A stretch of DNA of 64,000 nucleotides from Fragum whitleyi (lineage: Eukaryota; Mollusca; Bivalvia; Cardiida; Cardiidae). The stretch lies in NCBI GenBank assembly GCA_948146395.1, contig OX411552.1, forward strand, positions 49,053,058 to 49,117,057, given 5' to 3'. The notes beneath the pieces are model-generated. The model ran no database searches and was not told the origin of the DNA. It was given only the letters and a program-made list of their open reading frames with translations. Positions 10,763 to 22,453 of this stretch are shown here, in pieces (the first letter of the stretch is position 1; every line of letters begins with the position of its first letter). The position numbers were made by a program, and so were the translations under genes.

Positions 10763-11199
10763 GGTTAGACACTTACTTCTATGAGTAAGGAGTCCATTGG
10801 ACTCTGAAGCTATGACATCAAGGAGTCCATGCTCAAAGTTAAGGAGTCCAAATTTCATAATTGGGGGGGGGGGGGGAACTTTGTTGAAAAGAAGAAATTG
10901 CTTGTCACAAGAAATATCCTCTTTTCCACAAGTTTCTCCTTTAAAAGAGATGCTTTTCTTTCAAAATACTACTAGATGCAAGCAAATTTTCTCTTCAACA
11001 CTTTAAAAGAGAAAAAGACGTACAGTTTTGATGAGGATTAAAAAAGAAACTGCCCTGAGTATTGATTAATTATAATGTTTGTTAAAATTTTCTTGTATTA
11101 ACCAAGGAGTCCATTGGACTCCTCACTTACAAAATAAAGGAGTCCCAACAGGTAAACAAGGAGTCTCAGACTCCCGGACTCTCCTTAGTTTCGAACCCT
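10763..11199. mobile_element. CAGGG-ended element with repeated AAGGAGTCC words
   Basis: The right end reads 'tagtttcgaaccctg'; the left end 'agggttagacactta' is a mutated counterpart. Both subterminal regions carry several copies of AAGGAGTCC or its complement GGACTC (near 10787, 10820, 10841, 11105, 11136, 11159). A run of 14 G sits at about 10863-10876. No target duplication is clear and no transposase is present. The architecture matches 11415-11996, 28560-29348 and 50728-50900. Confidence 0.5.
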
Positions 11200-11414
11200 G
11201 CTTAACAGGAAAGGGTTGATAAACTAGCAGGTAAGGTATATTTTTGAGATTCTAAAGATACGAACATTTATCAAATATAAAAGTGGTAAAATAATTGTGT
11301 CTTTCTCAGGTTTTTGGGAACACTGATTTTGAAACCTGTGGCATATACATAAACCGGTACATGTGTTGGTTAACATATGCTTTTTGCCAAAATTTGGAAA
11401 AATATTATCATAAA
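11200..11414. other. Non-coding spacer
   Basis: AT-rich; no feature seen. Confidence 0.4.
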
Positions 11415-11996
11415 CAGGGGTGTGGAAATACGAGTTTTCTCCACTTGTCCCTGGACAAGTAAAAGCGGATTTTCTACTTGTCCAGGATCAAAATGAACTT
11501 GTCCGCTAAAGAGTATATAGAAAAAATTGAAAAAAAAAATGCCTTTTTATGAAGAAAATGCTGGTATCCAGCATTTTCTTCATTAAAAACAATATTTTCT
11601 ACCCTATGATATGAACATTAACCCTTTGCTGTTTAATCCCTGCTTTTTACGTGCCTGTGATTTCTATGATTGAGAAAACATTGTGAAAAAAGAAGAAATT
11701 GCTCCTGACAAGCAATTTCTTCTTTTTCCACACTATTTTCTACCTTACTGAATGGTTATTTTTCAAATTAAATCCACTTTAAATTTTCGTCTGCAAAACC
11801 TTTGAATTTGGACAGGTCCAAAATTTTGTAAACAGGAAAGGGTTAAGATGATTTCTTTCTTAATTCTTTTAATTAACATTCCAAGATTTGCCCTGGTATT
11901 TACTTGTCCTTGGACAAGTGGCTTAGAAAAATTTACTTGTCCTCAAGTACAAAAGCCCAAGTCGGACAAGTCGGGCATGGGAATTCCACACCCCTG
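11415..11996. mobile_element. CAGGGG-ended element with ACTTGTCC subterminal repeats
   Basis: The terminal inverted repeat is 'caggggtgtggaa' / 'ttccacacccctg'. Words of the type ACTTGTCC/GGACAAGT occur about ten times, clustered just inside both ends. The flanks share 'tcataa' on both sides with a small offset, an imperfect target duplication. A family B MITE is nested inside at 11622-11842. The ends are hAT-like (CAGGG), but no transposase is encoded. Confidence 0.7.
11622..11842 (+). repeat. piggyBac-like MITE family B, copy 2, nested
   Basis: TTAA at 11618-11621 and 11843-11846 exactly bound 221 bp starting CCCTTTGCTG and ending AACAGGAAAGGG. It lies within the CAGGGG element, so it inserted later. 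It is near-identical to the copies at 8881-9100 and 51527-51749, which implies fairly recent activity of an autonomous partner not in this window. Confidence 0.85.
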
Positions 11997-12239
11997 TCAT
12001 AATGGACTTTAACTTACATTTATTTATATAAAAACTGATTGAGAAGCCCCATGTTAAATTGTAATTATTTTTATCATTTGGTAGTATTCTCTTATTTTGT
12101 AAACTGGTCATTTTCTTACAATTTTTCGTAATTATGAGAATTTTTGGCATTGGGAACAGGATCTCAATAAGGATCATTTCATTGAAGAAATTGATGTGTT
12201 TGTGAAAGAAGAATGTCCTCAAAACAGCATTTTTTTTTT

Positions 12240-12745
12240 CATTTTACACTTTGACCTTGACAGATGATATTGACATTGTCACATGACCTTGACCTTGGGA
12301 TCTGCAAATGCGTATCGATGAGATTTGTCATCAGGCCTATTATGAACATTGTAATATCATGAACAGTCTTGTAGTTACATAATGACCTTGACTGATCCCC
12401 TTGACCCTTTCTCAAACCCTTCTTTCTCTAGACTATGGTAAACTAATGGCATATTCAGTTACTAAGAAATGTAAACAGATAATTGACAATGTGCAACGCA
12501 GGTCAACTTGTTAAATTTCTGGACTGAGAGATTTATATCTTCCATCACTTGAGTACCGATGACAAAGGTTTAGAATAGGGATAAAAACTTACCAGGGGTT
12601 AAAAACATCCCCTTGCAGTCAACAGGTAGATCCCTTATACAATGCCAAACATGATCATTGTAAATTGTCTAGACTTTAAGTAATTAGCAAAGTGAAGTTT
12701 TCAATTAGTTTTTAAGTTTTGAATAGACAGTTGGACGGACAGACA
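12240..12745 (+). repeat. Degraded GACGGACA-tailed element
   Basis: 'tgaccttgac' words at the left and 'ggacggacagacaac' near 12733 resemble the body and tail of 10078-10387. Terminal hairpins are not preserved. Confidence 0.45.
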
Positions 12746-13142
12746 ACTGTAAAACAATATGCCTCTGAAATCATCAGTGTACAAGCATAAAAAAGCTGAT
12801 TTATGCAGTCATGAAATGCTTGTAATTTGCATTCCACAGAAACAATCATTGCAATTACACTATGCCTACATAATAGGAAAGTCTGATATTGTAATGAGGC
12901 AATCTATTCTCATTAATTCAGTCATAAGTGCCGATTCCTGAATATATTCTCTCAGTTATATTTGTACATGTATCCCAAATAGTCATTTACTTGAAAACAT
13001 TCTCATACAACTCAGTAGATTGCTGAAAAATTTGGAGCTACATTGTATCGATCTAGGGCTTAATTTGTGTCAGCTTTTCAGATTTAGGAGTCAATGCCAA
13101 AGCCCCAAAAACAAATTCAGCCCTTTATCTGTTGTAAGTTAA
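12746..13142. other. Non-coding
   Basis: A 60-codon frame at 12759-12941 lacks recognisable features. Nothing else was seen. Confidence 0.35.
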
Positions 13143-13300
13143 GGTAAGTAGTCCGACAATGGTTCCTAAGCTGTTCTGAATTAAAGAACTGTAACAGTGT
13201 TAACAGAGGTTTCCTAATGATTTTCATTAGGAAACCTCGGTAAACATTGTGAAAGTTCATGAGTTCTGAAATGTTATAGAACTATTATGGATCCACTACC
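13143..13300. repeat. TTAA-flanked hairpin MITE, family H2, copy 2
   Basis: TTAA at 13139-13142 and 13301-13304. The central palindrome 'tttcctaatgattttcatta' and the outer 'ccactacc' are shared with copies 1 and 3. Confidence 0.8.
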
Positions 13301-13537
13301 TTAAGAAGGAGTACATGTTTTACAAAATGTATTGAACATTGATCATAAACAAGCTGCGCAGGTTGATCAGGATAAAAACTTACCCATTATTTTTTTAAAT
13401 TCTAGAGTTATTCTACCTCACCATAGATTATTTTTCTCAAGTATAACATCTCATGGACCTTTGCTGGAGTCTGTCTCTTTCAAAATTTTAGTTTCCTAGA
13501 AATCTAGGATGTCCATTTCTTAAGTAATAAGTATTTC

Positions 13538-13622
13538 GATAGCTCAGTGCAAAACTACTGTAATTGCTTATAACAATGTTTATAGACAGTTACAGTTACA
13601 ACTGTGTGTGCTGAGCCATCCA
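13538..13622. repeat. Hairpin MITE, family H3, copy 1
   Basis: The outer arms 'gatagctcag' and 'ctgagccatc' and the inner arms around 'cagttacaactg' form an imperfect hairpin. It is related to 49067-49146 and 56223-56301. Confidence 0.65.
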
Positions 13623-15103
13623 TTTGTTGAACTCCTGTTGTTTGTCATGTTTTTCAGTTTCGTATCATGATAAAGACAATAAAATAATTTTCAGCCATTT
13701 ATATCAACACTTTGGTCTGAACAACAGCTGTCCTTCCCTATATACCATAATCATTTTCTAATCTATATTCCAATATTCTGTCATTTATATTTCTATAGGA
13801 AAATATTACCTATAGCCTAGGGCATTTAAGATTATGCTGGTTTGGATGCTATGAAATACCTAATTCAGCTAATTTGTTTTGCCTTTGGATTTTTTTCTTA
13901 AGAGTTTAAGTTTTCATGTGAAAAGGAGAGGCTCTATCACTATAATAAAGTAATAACTCTAATTAACTTCAAAGTTTAGAGCAATCAGATAGTGAATTAT
14001 GTATGAATTATAATGTTTCTAACACCACTAAACATTACAAGCGGGCTTCTGTTTGACCCTTAAACCACAGTTTTGACCCTCAAAAAATTTAATACTATCC
14101 TATAATTACCCCTACACTTTTCTGTCAAGGGCCATTTTGACCCCAAAAAATTGAAGTAATGAATCTTGACACTGCTTCAAATATAAATGTATTGGATTTA
14201 ATTGACTTTGTCATCGTTATAACAGATTCATTTTCAAATGAACCTGTAATATAGTTATGAAGGAGACAATTTACAAGAATCAAAAATGAAATCAGAATAA
14301 CCTAGAAACCTTATTATTCACTTATTCTATCATTTTGACCATTGCACAGTGTCCACTACACCCCCTCTATTTGTAGCTCTGCCTTCCTTTCCCCTTCTGG
14401 TATATTTTCTCTTTAAAGACCAGTAATAAATGTATTTTCTAGTCTGAATTAAGAGAAGAAAGCTAATACCAAAGTGTAACATTAATATTAACGTAAGCAT
14501 TCACATGTCAGGCAGGGAATCAAAGCCTTGACAGTAAGGGAAGATTAAATGATAACAAAATCAATAGGAAAAGCACTAAAAGGCTTTCCTTATATGGACC
14601 AGCAACATCATTTTAAACCTTAAAGGAGCTTTTAAATAGGGACCTTCCCCGATTTAATGAAAGCAAGCTGTAATTTTCTGTAATCTAAACAAAATCTCCT
14701 ATCTCTTAAATGATAGAATTAGGACTGTGAAAATAAGTGTTCTTGCATGAAATTAAAAGTAATGCACATCTCCTAATTAAAGTACCCTAGTAGTGTGCAA
14801 AATACAGACATGTGGCTTTTTTGTAACCCCCCCCAAAAAAATACAAATAATTTTAATGAAAAAAATCCATTTTTTTTTCTTTATTTTGGTAAATTTTGGT
14901 TTGTAAAACTTTATCTATGCTACACAAAAAAGTATTATTGCTTTATGCCTCCCACATTTGGGAGAAAAGGATTCTTGAAGTTTAGCAATTCTGGATTATT
15001 TACCTAACCTTTATAGAATTTATTAGAAACTTTCCACATGGAGTATTGTGTTGTGTCAGAAGTGTTATATTAAAAATTCAAGTTGACAAATATTATTAGG
15101 GGT
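13623..15103. other. AT-rich non-coding
   Basis: No exon or repeat could be supported. Two 'tttgaccc' stretches near 14050 and 14135 may be fragments of a dispersed repeat. Confidence 0.35.
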
Positions 15104-15200
15104 TGGTTCAGTAGCTCAGGGGTTAAGAATATGATGTTGAACATTGCATGGCTAGGGGACGTTGGTGTACCAGCATTATTAAAGGTTCAAATTGCACCTG
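15104..15200 (+). repeat. Possible tRNA-related SINE head
   Basis: An A-box-like 'tagctcagggg' (from 15112) and a B-box-like 'ggttcaaattg' (15183-15193) are spaced about 70 bases apart, as in a tRNA with a long variable arm. The flanking acceptor stem does not pair convincingly. Confidence 0.3.
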
Positions 15201-17315
15201 AGAGAGAGAAATTCTACTAGGCCATCAATATGTTATTCTCTGGCTCTCTGAACAATTTTCAACACTTAGTGTTTGTGACAAACAGAATGTTACTGCACTA
15301 TATATACTTTTAGTTTAACGGTGTACTAATTAAGCAAAGTAGGGTACATTTTATAATCATTCACAAATGTTTTTTCAACCTGAACGAGGGCTGGTAATTC
15401 GGTGTGTTATTTCAGTTGCCCAATAAACTATTTGTTGCAAGCATTTTTGAAAATGAATATCACATTGTACATAACTTGTATTTTCTCACAGATAATATCC
15501 TTATAGATAAACCTATCGTCCACAATAAGCTTGTAAAATACATAATTATAGCTGCAATCACAAGGTATAAATTGCAAAATGCGACTTATGAGTAATAAAT
15601 CCATTGAAATTGTCTCACCAAATGGCAAAATGTAATTAAAAGATTGATTATGGTTAAACTCGCCCGTCCCCTTTTTGTTTGCGGCAATTTGATTGAAGAA
15701 TGTATGACGCAACAAAATTGGCTGACATCATTGATTGACGAACAACTAACTGGAGCTAGAGTTATTGGGTGAAAATTAAGTCGATCAGTAAAACAAATAT
15801 AGCTCATATTCTGACAATTTACGCATATAACCTTGCACACCACTAAGGTTATATCGCGTAAATTGTCAAATGAACTATAACATACATATTATTCCCAATA
15901 GCCTACAAATATTCGGGCCGAGTTGACAGGCTGAGTTTTACACAGGCTGAGGTTTTAACAGGCCGTGTTGGCAGGACACCACTGATTTATGAGTTTCAGA
16001 CACGCCTTTATAATAAATTATTCCGAGGACCAACAGCTTTCAAATCCAAAGGTCCCCAATGGGTGTGAACAGGGACTCTAAATATGTATATTGGAGTCCA
16101 TGGTGCAAATTAAAAGTTCTGAGGTGAATATGGTTAGCCAAAACAATTTACCTTTTTTAAGGACCAGCTATGTTTATTAGGGTGCCCATTCATGTACTAC
16201 AGTACGTAATTCACGTAGAAATCCATCAATTCACGTACATGTTTAAAGGCCAGATGTACAAGCACATAAAGAATAATTGATTGACGTAGAATGATAATGA
16301 CCATTTTGTGAATGTTTTGAATGAAAGAGTATCTGGTTTGTATGCCTGATTATCAGTTGTAAATCCAATCATTAATTGGTCATTTATTTTAGCCATTGAA
16401 GAAGCTGTATGGCTTATCAATCAACAGGTAATTCTGAAGACGTAAACATTGGCAGTCATGAAACTCCAATTATCTGTGTATATCAGTAGATTCTTCTGAC
16501 TCCTGTTATTTATATAATATTTAATTTTTAATTGAAAACTACTTTGTTTTAATTGAACGAAACTAATGTCCTCAATCTTACACATTAACTTACAAGAATA
16601 AGAGGGGCTTACAATTGCAACTAAAATGGTTGTTAACAGCAAATTATGTAGCAATTGCATTTACTTAGAGTACTTTTTGAGTAATGGTTATTCCAATAAT
16701 GAACTCAATTTAGATGTTCTTACAGCAAAATAGTTGTAGATCTTTGGGGCCTTAAATCAGTTTTACTCTAACTAGCAATATATAAGGCAAGTTTTTTAAG
16801 ATTTATATGGGGTACCATTAATTCTACATGTAAAGGGTTCGCTGAACCCTTAGATTTTTCTTTGTACCCTCAATTTTGAACTTAGCGGGTACATGTACCC
16901 CCAAAATGAAAACCCAGTGGGCATGCTGGTTAATTCCAGTATTCATGCGATTTTATAAGGCTCCAAAGTACACACGAGAGAAAAAAAGTGTCCTTGTGAA
17001 AACACAGACACCTTCAACCAAGCCAGGTGTTTGGTGGGGCGTTTGAAGTTGGGTCATTCCCCAAGAAATTTATAGAGTGATGTCAATTTGAAAATGGATC
17101 AGACAAGAAAGAAAATGATTTTCTTGCGTCTTTATCACTCGGATATTTTGATTCGGATTATAATTTTGAATTTGAAGAAAGTAAATTTCGGTAGGAAATG
17201 ACTTCATGATATTTTTTTCTATTTGTGGCGATAGTTGCTAGCCAGATTTCCTTTTATCCAAAAGAAAGAAAAATGGAAAAAGAAGACAGGGGCGATGAAA
17301 TTGGTCACCTTAATA
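15201..17315. other. Non-coding, nothing supported
   Basis: Several short frames (15404-15843, 16226-16660) have AT-driven composition and no domain. 'gggttcgctgaaccc' near 16847 is a small palindrome. 'atggatcagacaa' near 17093 resembles a sequence inside the next element (see findings). Confidence 0.35.
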
Positions 17316-18283
17316 CAGTGTCTGATCTAGGACGCGCAATTGCGGGAATCCCCGGCATTTCTTAAAGATCATGCATGTTTTTTTATCAAGCACGGAATGG
17401 TCGCGCAAAAATTCAAAAAGGAATATCAATAAATCTAGCCTTTTGACAGCAAGTCGCGTCCAACTGTTTTCTTCGAGTGGTATCATATCAGTGACTTGCC
17501 TTATTGTTTACTATGGTTGACTTCGATTGCAACTAAGACTGAACATTTGTAACTTTAGTTATACTTACTATTGTATTCCTGATAGTAGCAGTCGAATTCT
17601 ACCTATGATTTTTTACGAATCTTTTTAAAGGAACATTTGATTATTTTCATTATGCGACAATAAAAAATATTTTCTTTTTAAAAAAATAAATATAGATTTA
17701 GGGTTTTTTTCGAAGTGAATTTCTTACAAAGAAAATTTTAAAAATCGTTTTTGTTAACGGGAAAATTCTAATTTTATGTTTGCTGTCAAGAAATGATTGA
17801 ATCGTCTTCATTCTCTTCGACAAACAATGGATCAGACAGGGAAAAAACAGTGTTTTATCAATTTCTTTCGCCCTGATGACGAAAATATGTCGCTTACTTA
17901 ACTGAAACAGTGCTAGAATCAGAGTCACAAAATGACAACTCCATCGCAGATTCAACCCTTTCACACATAAATTTCAATAATACTTTTACTATAACCTTGA
18001 ATTAAAATTGAAGGAAACATTGTAATAAAAAGTACAGATTGCTTTTAATAAGCATTGTTTTATTTTCTCACAATGATACTTACTTACCATAGAATCTAAT
18101 TATTGTTCGAATATACACTGAGCTTTGAAAATATATCTTTACTCCTTTCAGTACGGACCAGTCAATTGTTTTTTGTTTGGTTAAGCTAACTTGAAGTCCC
18201 CCAAAGTAATAACAGATCCCCCATGTTTTCAAAACTAATGGAGGAATTTCCCCCATGTTTTTTAAATCCTGGATCAGACACTG
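17316..18283. mobile_element. CAGTGTCTGATC-ended DNA transposon derivative
   Basis: The ends 'cagtgtctgatctagga' and 'tcctggatcagacactg' are inverted repeats of 17 bp with one mismatch, flanked by a perfect 6-bp duplication TTAATA (17310-17315 and 18284-18289). It is 968 bp long. A short frame on the + strand begins M-D-Q-T-G-K-K-Q near 17826 and reads F-I-N-F-F-R-P before a stop; this could be a relic of a transposase N terminus, but that is only suggestive. No catalytic residues are encoded. Confidence 0.8.
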
Positions 18284-18289
18284 TTAATA

Positions 18290-18611
18290 ACTGTCGGCAA
18301 CACCCTAAAAATTATAGCAAATGCAAAAGAGCATTAGTTCAAACGCTTAATCAACATGATCAAATAATATTTACAAACAGGGTAAGGGTATGATCAACAA
18401 CTTGGTATGTTAACGCGTCTATGAAGTATGTGAAGAATCATGGTGTTGTGGGAAATTTAAGTCAAACTCTTTTATTTGTATCTTAATTTTTTTTCCTAAT
18501 CTAACCTCTTGATTGTTCCTTATATCCGATAAAATAGGATCCTGGTGCATTTTTTTTCTTTTATCCTGGAGTTTCTATTATCAGAGTTTCAATTATCTGA
18601 CCATTTGGGGT
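18290..18611. other. Non-coding flank of the minisatellite
   Basis: No feature could be supported. Confidence 0.4.
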
Positions 18612-20000
18612 GGATGGAAATACCGAAAAGGACCGAAAAGGACCGTAAAGAACCGAAAAGGACCGGAAAGGACCGAAAAGGACCGAAAAGGACATTGGAA
18701 ATACCGGAAAGGACCGGAAAGGACATTGAAAACGACTGGGAAGGACCGGAAAGGACCTTGGAAATACCGGAAAGGGCTTTTTAAACACTGTTAACAGCTC
18801 TAGTCTTACCGTACAGGACCGAAAAGGACCGGAAAGGACATTGGAAATACCGAAAAGGACCGAAAAGGACCGTAAAGGACCGAAAAGGACCGGAAAGGAC
18901 ATTGAAAACGACTGGAAAGGACCTTGGAAATACCGGAAAGGGCTTTTTAAACACTGTTAACAGCTCTAGTCTTACCGTACAGGACCGGAAAGGACATTGG
19001 AAATACCGAAAAGGACCGTAAAGGACCGAAAAGGACCAAAAAGGACATTGGAAATACCGGAAAGGACCGGAAAGGACATTGAAAACGACTGGAAAGGACC
19101 GGAAAGGACCTTGGAAATACCGGAAAGGGCTTTTTAAACACTGTTAACAGCTCTAGTCTTACCGTACAGGACCGAAAAGGACCGGAAAGGACATTGGAAA
19201 TACCGAAAAGGACCGTAAAGGACCGAAAAGGACCGGAAAAGACCGAAAAGGACATTGGAAATACTGGAAAGGACCGGAAAGGACATTGAAAACGACTGGA
19301 AAGGACCGGAAAGGACCTTGGAAATACCGGAAAGGGCTTTTTAAACACTGTTAACAGCTCTAGTCTTACCGTACAGGACCGAAAAGGACCGGAAAGGACA
19401 TTGGAAATACCGGAAAGGACCGGAAAGGACATTGAAAACGACCAGAAAGGACCTTGGAAATACCGGAAAGGACATTGAAAACGACTGGAAAGGACCGGAA
19501 AGGACCTTGGAAATACCGGAAATGACTTTTTAAACACTGTTAACAGCTCTAGTCTTACCGTACAGGACCGAAAAGGACCGGAAAGGACAATGGAAATTTC
19601 AATGTCCTTTCCGGTCCTTTCCGGTATTTCCAATGTCCTTTTCGGTCCTTTTCGGTCCTTTACGGTCCTTTTCGGTCCTTTCCGGTATTTCCAATGTCCT
19701 TTTCGGTCCTGTACGGTAAGACTAGAGCTGTTAACAGTGTTTAAAAAGCCCTTTCCGGTATTTCCAAGGTCCTTTCCGGTCCTTTCCAGTCGTTTTCAAT
19801 GTCCTTTTCGGTCCTTTACGGTCCTTTTCGGTCCTTTTCGGTATTTCCAATGTCCTTTCCGGTCCTTTCGGTCCTGTACGGTAAGACTAGAGCTGTTAAC
19901 AGTGTTTAAAAAGCCCTTTCCGGTATTTCCAAGGTCCTTTCCGGTCCTTTCCAGTCGTTTTCAATGTCCTTTCCGGTCCTTTCCGGTATTTCCAATGTCC
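18612..20000. repeat. GGACCGAAAA minisatellite with higher-order units and strand inversion
   Basis: The basic word is 10-11 bp (variants of GGACCGAAAA, GGACCGGAAA, GGACATTGGAAATACC). A spacer starting 'ggctttttaaacactgtt' and ending 'cttaccgtacagg' recurs near 18775, 18941, 19128, 19335 and 19524, giving higher-order periods of roughly 166-207 bp. From about 19597 the same words appear as the reverse complement, with the spacer reversed near 19709 and 19880. The frames of up to 277 codons on both strands are translations of the repeat and should not be treated as genes. The array is cut by the assembly gap. Confidence 0.95.
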
Positions 20001-20200
20001 NNNNNNNNNNNNNNNNNNNNNNNNNNNNNNNNNNNNNNNNNNNNNNNNNNNNNNNNNNNNNNNNNNNNNNNNNNNNNNNNNNNNNNNNNNNNNNNNNNNN
20101 NNNNNNNNNNNNNNNNNNNNNNNNNNNNNNNNNNNNNNNNNNNNNNNNNNNNNNNNNNNNNNNNNNNNNNNNNNNNNNNNNNNNNNNNNNNNNNNNNNNN
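20001..20200. other. Assembly gap, 200 N
   Basis: Exactly 200 unknown bases join the minisatellite to the macrosatellite. The round number indicates a scaffold placeholder, so the true distance and even adjacency are unknown. Confidence 0.98.
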
Positions 20201-21993
20201 TTTCGTGCTTATTTCTTTCTTTCTTTGCCCCCTTCGACTGAATCTGAAAGGAAATAACATTTTCAAAGACGTTAGACTGCAAATTGACGCAAATAATCTA
20301 ATCAATCAATGGCAAGCGCATAGTCTTATAAGTCTAGCATACGTAATCGGGACTCTCTGGGAAGGGTGGGGGGGGGGGGGTCCGGCGCAAGGGTTTTTTG
20401 CTCAACTTCTGCAAAAATTATGATACATTTGGTTTTATAATATAAGCAAAGTTGATAACTATATTTGTGCGTGTAAAGCTGCTCTTAAAAGGAAATTATT
20501 TTATCAAAATGCGCCATTTCGGCGAAGAAAAATCAGAAAATCGCACCCAATTATTGAAACGATAGGGGCTAATTTAAGCCAAAAATCGCTATCTGTTGTT
20601 TTTAAAAGCGACATTTTGATTGTTGTTTGTAAATTGTGACGCGAAAGAGATATTTCTTGTTTAAAAATGCGGGTTAGATTATATTTTTGCGTTGTTTGGC
20701 CGCTTTTTAAAGCAATAAATACTTTTTTCCGATCGAACCGGGCAAAGGGTTATCTGCTCGTATGCCTGAACCTATTCGACCAAATACCTTAAAACGTTAA
20801 GCAGCAGTCTGGTACATATTTCTGTATGTGGATATGATATAAGAACGATAGTTAGGAGATAAAAAAGCGGTAAATAGATTCTATGAAATGTCAACGTAAG
20901 AAAAAGTAAGATCCAATTTTTATTAAGATAAGGGTTATTTTACGTCCAGATTTCTTAGAAATGGATCTTGGAACTTGAATTTGGAACTAAACTGTATCCT
21001 GTCAAGAAGACGGGATATATCCGGGTAGAAACCGCTACTTTGATTATATCTAAACTCAAATCGGCAGCTTTCTAGGGCGGAAAACAGCGCTTTGTTGATC
21101 GGCTAGTGATAAGGGTTATCATTACATTTACAAAAAACTATTCGACCAAATGCTATCAAACTTGCAGAAAAAAGTGTAGAATATTTATCTACAAAAGAAA
21201 ATATTAATTGCAAGCAATTCTGACCATAAAAAATATAATCTGATGTCATTTTTTCAGCAGACGCGTTTAAATATGTTTAAGGATAAGGGTTATTTCCACA
21301 TAAAAATACAATTTATTACTAAAATTTTCAGGAATATCTTGCATGAAAAAAATAGTTACAGACTGTAAGACACTATGAGCAGAACATTGGGCCGATTAAG
21401 CTATCAAATGATAGCACAACGCATGGTTCCGCACGCATATGTGTATTATTTGGCCCCAACGGCGCCAAGGATAAGGGCCTATTTTCTCCTTATCTATTTC
21501 ACCGAACCCATTAATTTTTTCTATGAAAATTAACAATATTTAGTTGCGTCAGTTGATATATGATTTACGATTGATTGTTTAAAAAAATGGTCACGAGCAC
21601 TAAAAAATGTCAAAAATTGCTAATTTTCGGGTAAGGATAAGGGTTATGTGTAACGGAAGTTAATTACAGGTAGAAGGAACTGATTTTCGAGTACATAACA
21701 ATTTTAAAAAATATTAAGAATAAACCACTGAAGTGAAAAAGTTATAGGAAAAGAGTCTAAATTGCACTCATATTCCACATTTTTAAAACTGAAAACATGT
21801 GTTTATAAATGCAGAGTTTCCTAACCCGACTCTTTTTCCATGTAATCTCCTAATGACCGAGTAAAGGGATATGACCATATCTCAGTACGTATATTACATA
21901 ACCGGCTGAAAATTTCAAATTTTCTCGGAATAAGATATTTCTATGATTTGATGCTTAAAGAATGAATTTAATGGACATTTTATTTTCTCTTTA

Positions 21994-22453
21994 GGTTACA
22001 GGGAACCATTACAATCTCCCGCCATCTGTCACATTTTGTCTAGGGAATTAACGGTGAAGTAAACAAAGATAAGGGCGGCCTCTGATTGGTCCATAATTTA
22101 TCAAGATCAAATCTAATCATTTATTTTCGAAGATTTACATTGTTTCTACAAGTCAGGTGCAAAATGGGAAAGGTGAGAGTCTATTTTAGGTCTTGAGAGG
22201 CATTTTCTAGACATCGGGGTATTTTCCGGACCCGACTGTGAAATTTGGCGGGTGGGGAGGGTTCACTTAAAGATGACGTCATTACTCATTGAAAAAACGG
22301 ATCATGCCATATTTAAAATGGTCTATTTGGATGCGCGACAGATTTTTCTTTAATTTGATATAAGGCTTGACTTCCCGTCAATTTTTGGGGATGAGCTATA
22401 TAGGCTTTTGTTATAATGGCCGACAACGGGAAATGTAATAGTTCCCTGTAACC
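21994..22453 (+). mobile_element. 460-bp TIR element in macrosatellite units (first of seven)
   Basis: The ends GGTTACAGGGAACCATTACA and its near-perfect inverse are flanked by TA on both sides; units without it read through with a single TA, proving insertion with a TA duplication. Copies are at 21994-22453, 24475-24934, 26954-27413, 34266-34725, 38766-39225, 41247-41706 and 43730-44189, all 460 bp. Empty sites are at about 30227, 32249 and 36743. It contains an ATTGG (inverted CCAAT), a TGACGTCA palindrome, and ATGGGAAAG followed by GTGAGAG (start codon next to a donor-like site). No transposase is encoded, so it is a non-autonomous element of the TA-target kind (Tc1/mariner or similar). 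Confidence 0.9.

Noticed and set aside
18513..20423. Long open frames (up to 277 codons) on both strands over the minisatellite
   Set aside because: They translate the 10-bp repeat, exist in several frames and both strands at once, and run into the N gap. No gene.
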